A DNA stretch of 64,000 nucleotides from Puia sp. (GTDB lineage Bacteria > Bacteroidota > Bacteroidia > Chitinophagales > Chitinophagaceae). The notes below the pieces were generated by a model that ran no database searches, was not told the DNA's origin, and worked only from the letters and a program-made list of their open reading frames with translations. Where the stretch lies: NCBI GenBank assembly GCA_031292515.1, contig JARLGZ010000235.1, positions 62,001 to 126,000 on the forward strand, in the 5' to 3' direction. The translations under genes and the position numbers were made by a program. Shown in pieces: positions 61,809 through 64,000 of the stretch (its first letter is position 1; each line of letters opens with the position of its first letter).

Positions 61809-62915
61809 TTAGCATACCCTTTCGGACAGGTAATCGGACGGCTGATGGCCGTATTTCTTTTGAAAACATTTGGAGAAGTAGGAAGGACTGGTAAACCCTG
61901 TCTCGAAGGCTATGGCCGAAATGTTACCGTTATTTTTATTCAACAGGGCCAGCGCCTCCTGCAACCGGTAATCCCTGATAAAAGCATTGGGCGACCGTCC
62001 CGTCAGGGATACCAGTTTTCGATAAAGCCCGGATTTACTGTATCCCAATGGTTTGCTGAAATCATCGACTTTGAAATTCGTGTCGCTCCACACAGACTCG
62101 GTATAGTCCATTAAAAGTGTCAGAAACTCCTCGTCGGCATGGCTCAACGAGACGATGCCCGCCCCCTCCAAAGGATCCGGGCTCTCGTGACCGTATAGCT
62201 CCTTTACTTCCCCGGAGACGATAATATCGCCTTTTACGATCTTGCAGATCCTTTCAGCGAGTTTGACGGCATCCTGGAAGAGCAGCTTCTTGTCGGTTAC
62301 CGGTGACCCGGCGCTTAATCCTATTTTTAAAAATACCCCGTCCCTGTTCAGCTCCTTTGTAAAGTCTTTAAAGGCGGCCCGGATATCAAAAGCCGCGCGG
62401 ACGGCGCCGGAGGACGATTTAAAAGAAACCAAAAACAGGTAGCCGCCCTCTTTTACCGGTTTCCCGCCATAACCTTGCAGCACCCGCAGCGCGGCTTTGT
62501 TGAAATCATGTAGAAAAGACACGAACCGGGTATGATCATTTTTCGTCAGCGACGAGCGGCTCACCTCGGCGACCATGATGATTCTGAATCCCGGGTCATT
62601 GATGATATTCAATTCTGTGTCCTGCGTCTTTGCAGGGTCCTCTATTCTTCCTAGAAACGAATCGACAATACCGGGATCTACTTCTATCACGCGGTGAGGA
62701 ACCTGGCCGTGTGCATGATTATGCATCTTGCGGATCGCCTCCTCATCGGGAGCCTCGATTAAACAAAAGGCGGTCTTTCTCTTTTCATCGAACCAATAGG
62801 TCAGCCCCCTGCAGCCAAACTGCTCCTGTATTTTCAGGTCTTCCTGATGCAGACGGGCGATATGCTCTGCGGTGACCGTCTCGGAAACATCGTGGCGGTC
62901 CATAAAAATCGGCAT
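61809..62915 (-). CDS. AraC-family regulator with DUF4242 and degenerate nucleotide-cyclase domains
   Basis: Protein of 368 residues from ATG 62915. Residues 1-80 are a DUF4242 domain with the HAHGQVPHRVIEVD motif. Residues 108-240 resemble the class III adenylate/guanylate cyclase fold, with FNKAALRVLQGYGGKPVKEG, FLVSFKSSSGAVRAAFDI, LKIGLSAGSPVTDKKLLFQD and GDIIVSGEVKELY. The two metal-binding Asp residues appear as Glu117 and Tyr159, so catalysis is unlikely. Residues 262-365 are an AraC helix-turn-helix pair: LGYSKSGLYRKLVSLTGRSP, NISAIAFETGFTSPSYFSKC and FQKKYGHQPSDYL. The sensor domain is shared with its presumed target. Confidence 0.82.
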   Translation of the reverse strand: MPIFMDRHDVSETVTAEHIARLHQEDLKIQEQFGCRGLTYWFDEKRKTAFCLIEAPDEEAIRKMHNHAHGQVPHRVIEVDPGIVDSFLGRIEDPAKTQDTELNIINDPGFRIIMVAEVSRSSLTKNDHTRFVSFLHDFNKAALRVLQGYGGKPVKEGGYLFLVSFKSSSGAVRAAFDIRAAFKDFTKELNRDGVFLKIGLSAGSPVTDKKLLFQDAVKLAERICKIVKGDIIVSGEVKELYGHESPDPLEGAGIVSLSHADEEFLTLLMDYTESVWSDTNFKVDDFSKPLGYSKSGLYRKLVSLTGRSPNAFIRDYRLQEALALLNKNNGNISAIAFETGFTSPSYFSKCFQKKYGHQPSDYLSERVC

Positions 62916-63082
62916 AAAAATATTTTTTAAATATTCTACACCAAATGGTGCTCGGGAATGAGTCGACGACCCTATCAGGGAACGGAGATGCAAAAAAAGA
63001 AGCGATTCAAAAAGAACCAATGATTAGCAATAGGGAAATTACGAAAAAAATGAAGACCCGCTTATCCCATTTACCCGACATC

Positions 63083-64000
63083 CTACCCCCTTTCCTGTGC
63101 CCGCAGCCATCGTTCGGGGATCTCATTGTTGCTGGCGACCAGGTAGTCTTTATAGGAGCAGGCTATAAATTTCTTATCCGGCAGCTGCATCCACCAGCGG
63201 TTGGTCCGCTTGCTTTGCAGGAATACCGTCTCCACCTCCGCAAAAGCAGTATGATATTCCAGGAAAAAATCCTTTTCGTGGAGGGACGCCTCCCGGCGGC
63301 TACGGCTCTTGCCATCCACCAGGTACCAAAGCATATGGCTGATCTGTTTGGCTGTTAAATGGTCTTTGTCCTTTGAAGGCATGTAGCCATAGATGCCGAC
63401 CGTATTGACATGGTTGCTGAGACCGGCATAACGCATGAGGATACAGGCCTCTTCTCCGTTGAGGCCATTGGGAGATAAGAGGCTGGCGGGGGAATAGGCA
63501 TTGGCAATCGCCGAGATATCAAAGCTGAAAAGACTGGAGTTTCGAATCACCGGCTCCATCTCCTCGATACTTTCTCTGACGGTTCCGAGCCGAAAACAAT
63601 CGAACCGCAGTTTATCCATCGTCTCCAGCATATGAGGGTGTACATAATAGCTTTGAAAAGCGATATGACTATAATGACGGATATAGTTCGGTTCTCCTGT
63701 CAGCATCTCCATCAGGAAATTGTCGTTACGATGCAGGGAATTCATATCGAGATCTATCAGCGCATCGACGCAGGTCGCCTCCACGATCTGCTTTCTGTCC
63801 GAATAAGAATAGTATTGAGAAAGGGTAAGGTCATGCGAACCGCCCAGGATGACAACCGTTTTGCCGATGGCCGTCAACTCCATGATGACCGTTTTCAGCG
63901 CGGCTTGCGTATCTGCCAGACTGGCCCCTGAACGGATATTTCCGGCATCGGCCAACCGGGTATCCGCATGCCACCAGAAAAGCTGGTAAAACTGTTGCCT
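63083..64000 (-). CDS. Arginase/formiminoglutamase-fold protein (cut by window edge)
   Basis: The frame stays open to the window's right edge, so the N-terminus is missing; 305 residues are visible. VVILGGSHDLTLSQYYS matches the GGxH motif of ureohydrolases. The second motif reads VDALIDLDMNS, with Leu where the metal-binding His of DAHxD should be. The third reads FSFDISAIANAYSPAS, where Asp-x-Asp has become Asp-x-Ser. Bacteroidota have arginase-like proteins of this kind, about 390 residues long, often annotated as formimidoylglutamase. Loss of metal ligands makes activity doubtful. The gene is the last on the minus strand here and precedes the AraC gene by 167 bp. Confidence 0.75.
   Translation of the reverse strand, partial: RQQFYQLFWWHADTRLADAGNIRSGASLADTQAALKTVIMELTAIGKTVVILGGSHDLTLSQYYSYSDRKQIVEATCVDALIDLDMNSLHRNDNFLMEMLTGEPNYIRHYSHIAFQSYYVHPHMLETMDKLRFDCFRLGTVRESIEEMEPVIRNSSLFSFDISAIANAYSPASLLSPNGLNGEEACILMRYAGLSNHVNTVGIYGYMPSKDKDHLTAKQISHMLWYLVDGKSRSRREASLHEKDFFLEYHTAFAEVETVFLQSKRTNRWWMQLPDKKFIACSYKDYLVASNNEIPERWLRAQERG

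Noticed and set aside
61809-62915. An active adenylate cyclase joined to AraC
   Set aside because: The two metal-binding aspartates are replaced (Glu117, Tyr159), so only a degenerate, sensor-like domain is claimed.

Overview
The window reads as ordinary chromosome of a Bacteroidota bacterium, most likely family Chitinophagaceae. Evidence for this is a GldA-type gliding ABC ATPase next to enolase, a CarboxypepD-like/TonB-receptor outer-membrane protein, PorT-like beta-barrel proteins, a HD-PycTM protein, TAnnTTTG-like -7 boxes, few Shine-Dalgarno sites and roughly 50% GC. I see no insertion sequences, prophage, CRISPR arrays, rRNA or tRNA genes. Both edges cut genes: icmF at the left and an arginase-fold protein at the right.

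Left part (1-22500): icmF end, glucokinase, a beta-barrel protein, a 2-oxoacid:ferredoxin oxidoreductase alpha subunit without its beta partner, and a three-gene minus-strand operon (FUSC membrane protein, large GAF protein, HD phosphohydrolase fused to a Pycsar-type transmembrane effector). Then come a TonB receptor, a kinase/RapZ-C fusion followed by two duplicated lipid A-type acyltransferases, an orphan LuxR-type response regulator, an ArsR-controlled metallo-hydrolase/rhodanese gene, tsaB and a shortened 3-hydroxyacyl-CoA dehydrogenase.

Middle (22500-42000): ridA, kbl, an ECF sigma/anti-sigma/beta-barrel/L,D-transpeptidase envelope-stress group, acetate uptake and activation (satP-acs), gldA-eno-ftsB, nth, a GH3/beta-lactamase fusion, mutL (TTG start), a PBP4-type carboxypeptidase and an RRM protein.

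Right part (42000-61000) holds a nearly complete C-P lyase (phosphonate) locus: phnG-H-I-J-K-L-M, a 2H phosphoesterase, a hexapeptide transferase, phnD-C-E-E, an ABC exporter, a small P-loop kinase, a second phnM and a metallophosphoesterase on the minus strand. An OmpR/PhoB-type regulator lies upstream, and an EEP phosphatase plus phnN diverge from it. The most striking observation is that PhnJ, the radical-SAM subunit that breaks the C-P bond, is full length and in frame but lacks two of the three iron-sulfur cysteines and the catalytic cysteine. The PhnI/PhnJ zinc-site histidines are kept, and no PhnP is present. CTAATGG direct repeats at 11-bp period, the geometry of a Pho box, occur before phnM1 and in the regulator/EEP intergenic region.

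The last part (61000-64000) has a secreted double-DUF4242 protein next to an AraC regulator that itself carries a DUF4242 domain and a degenerate nucleotide-cyclase domain. A 21-bp-period tandem repeat sits in the promoter between them. Function calls rest on motif recognition by eye. Comparisons with E. coli Phn residues come from memory of the published enzymes and were not computed.
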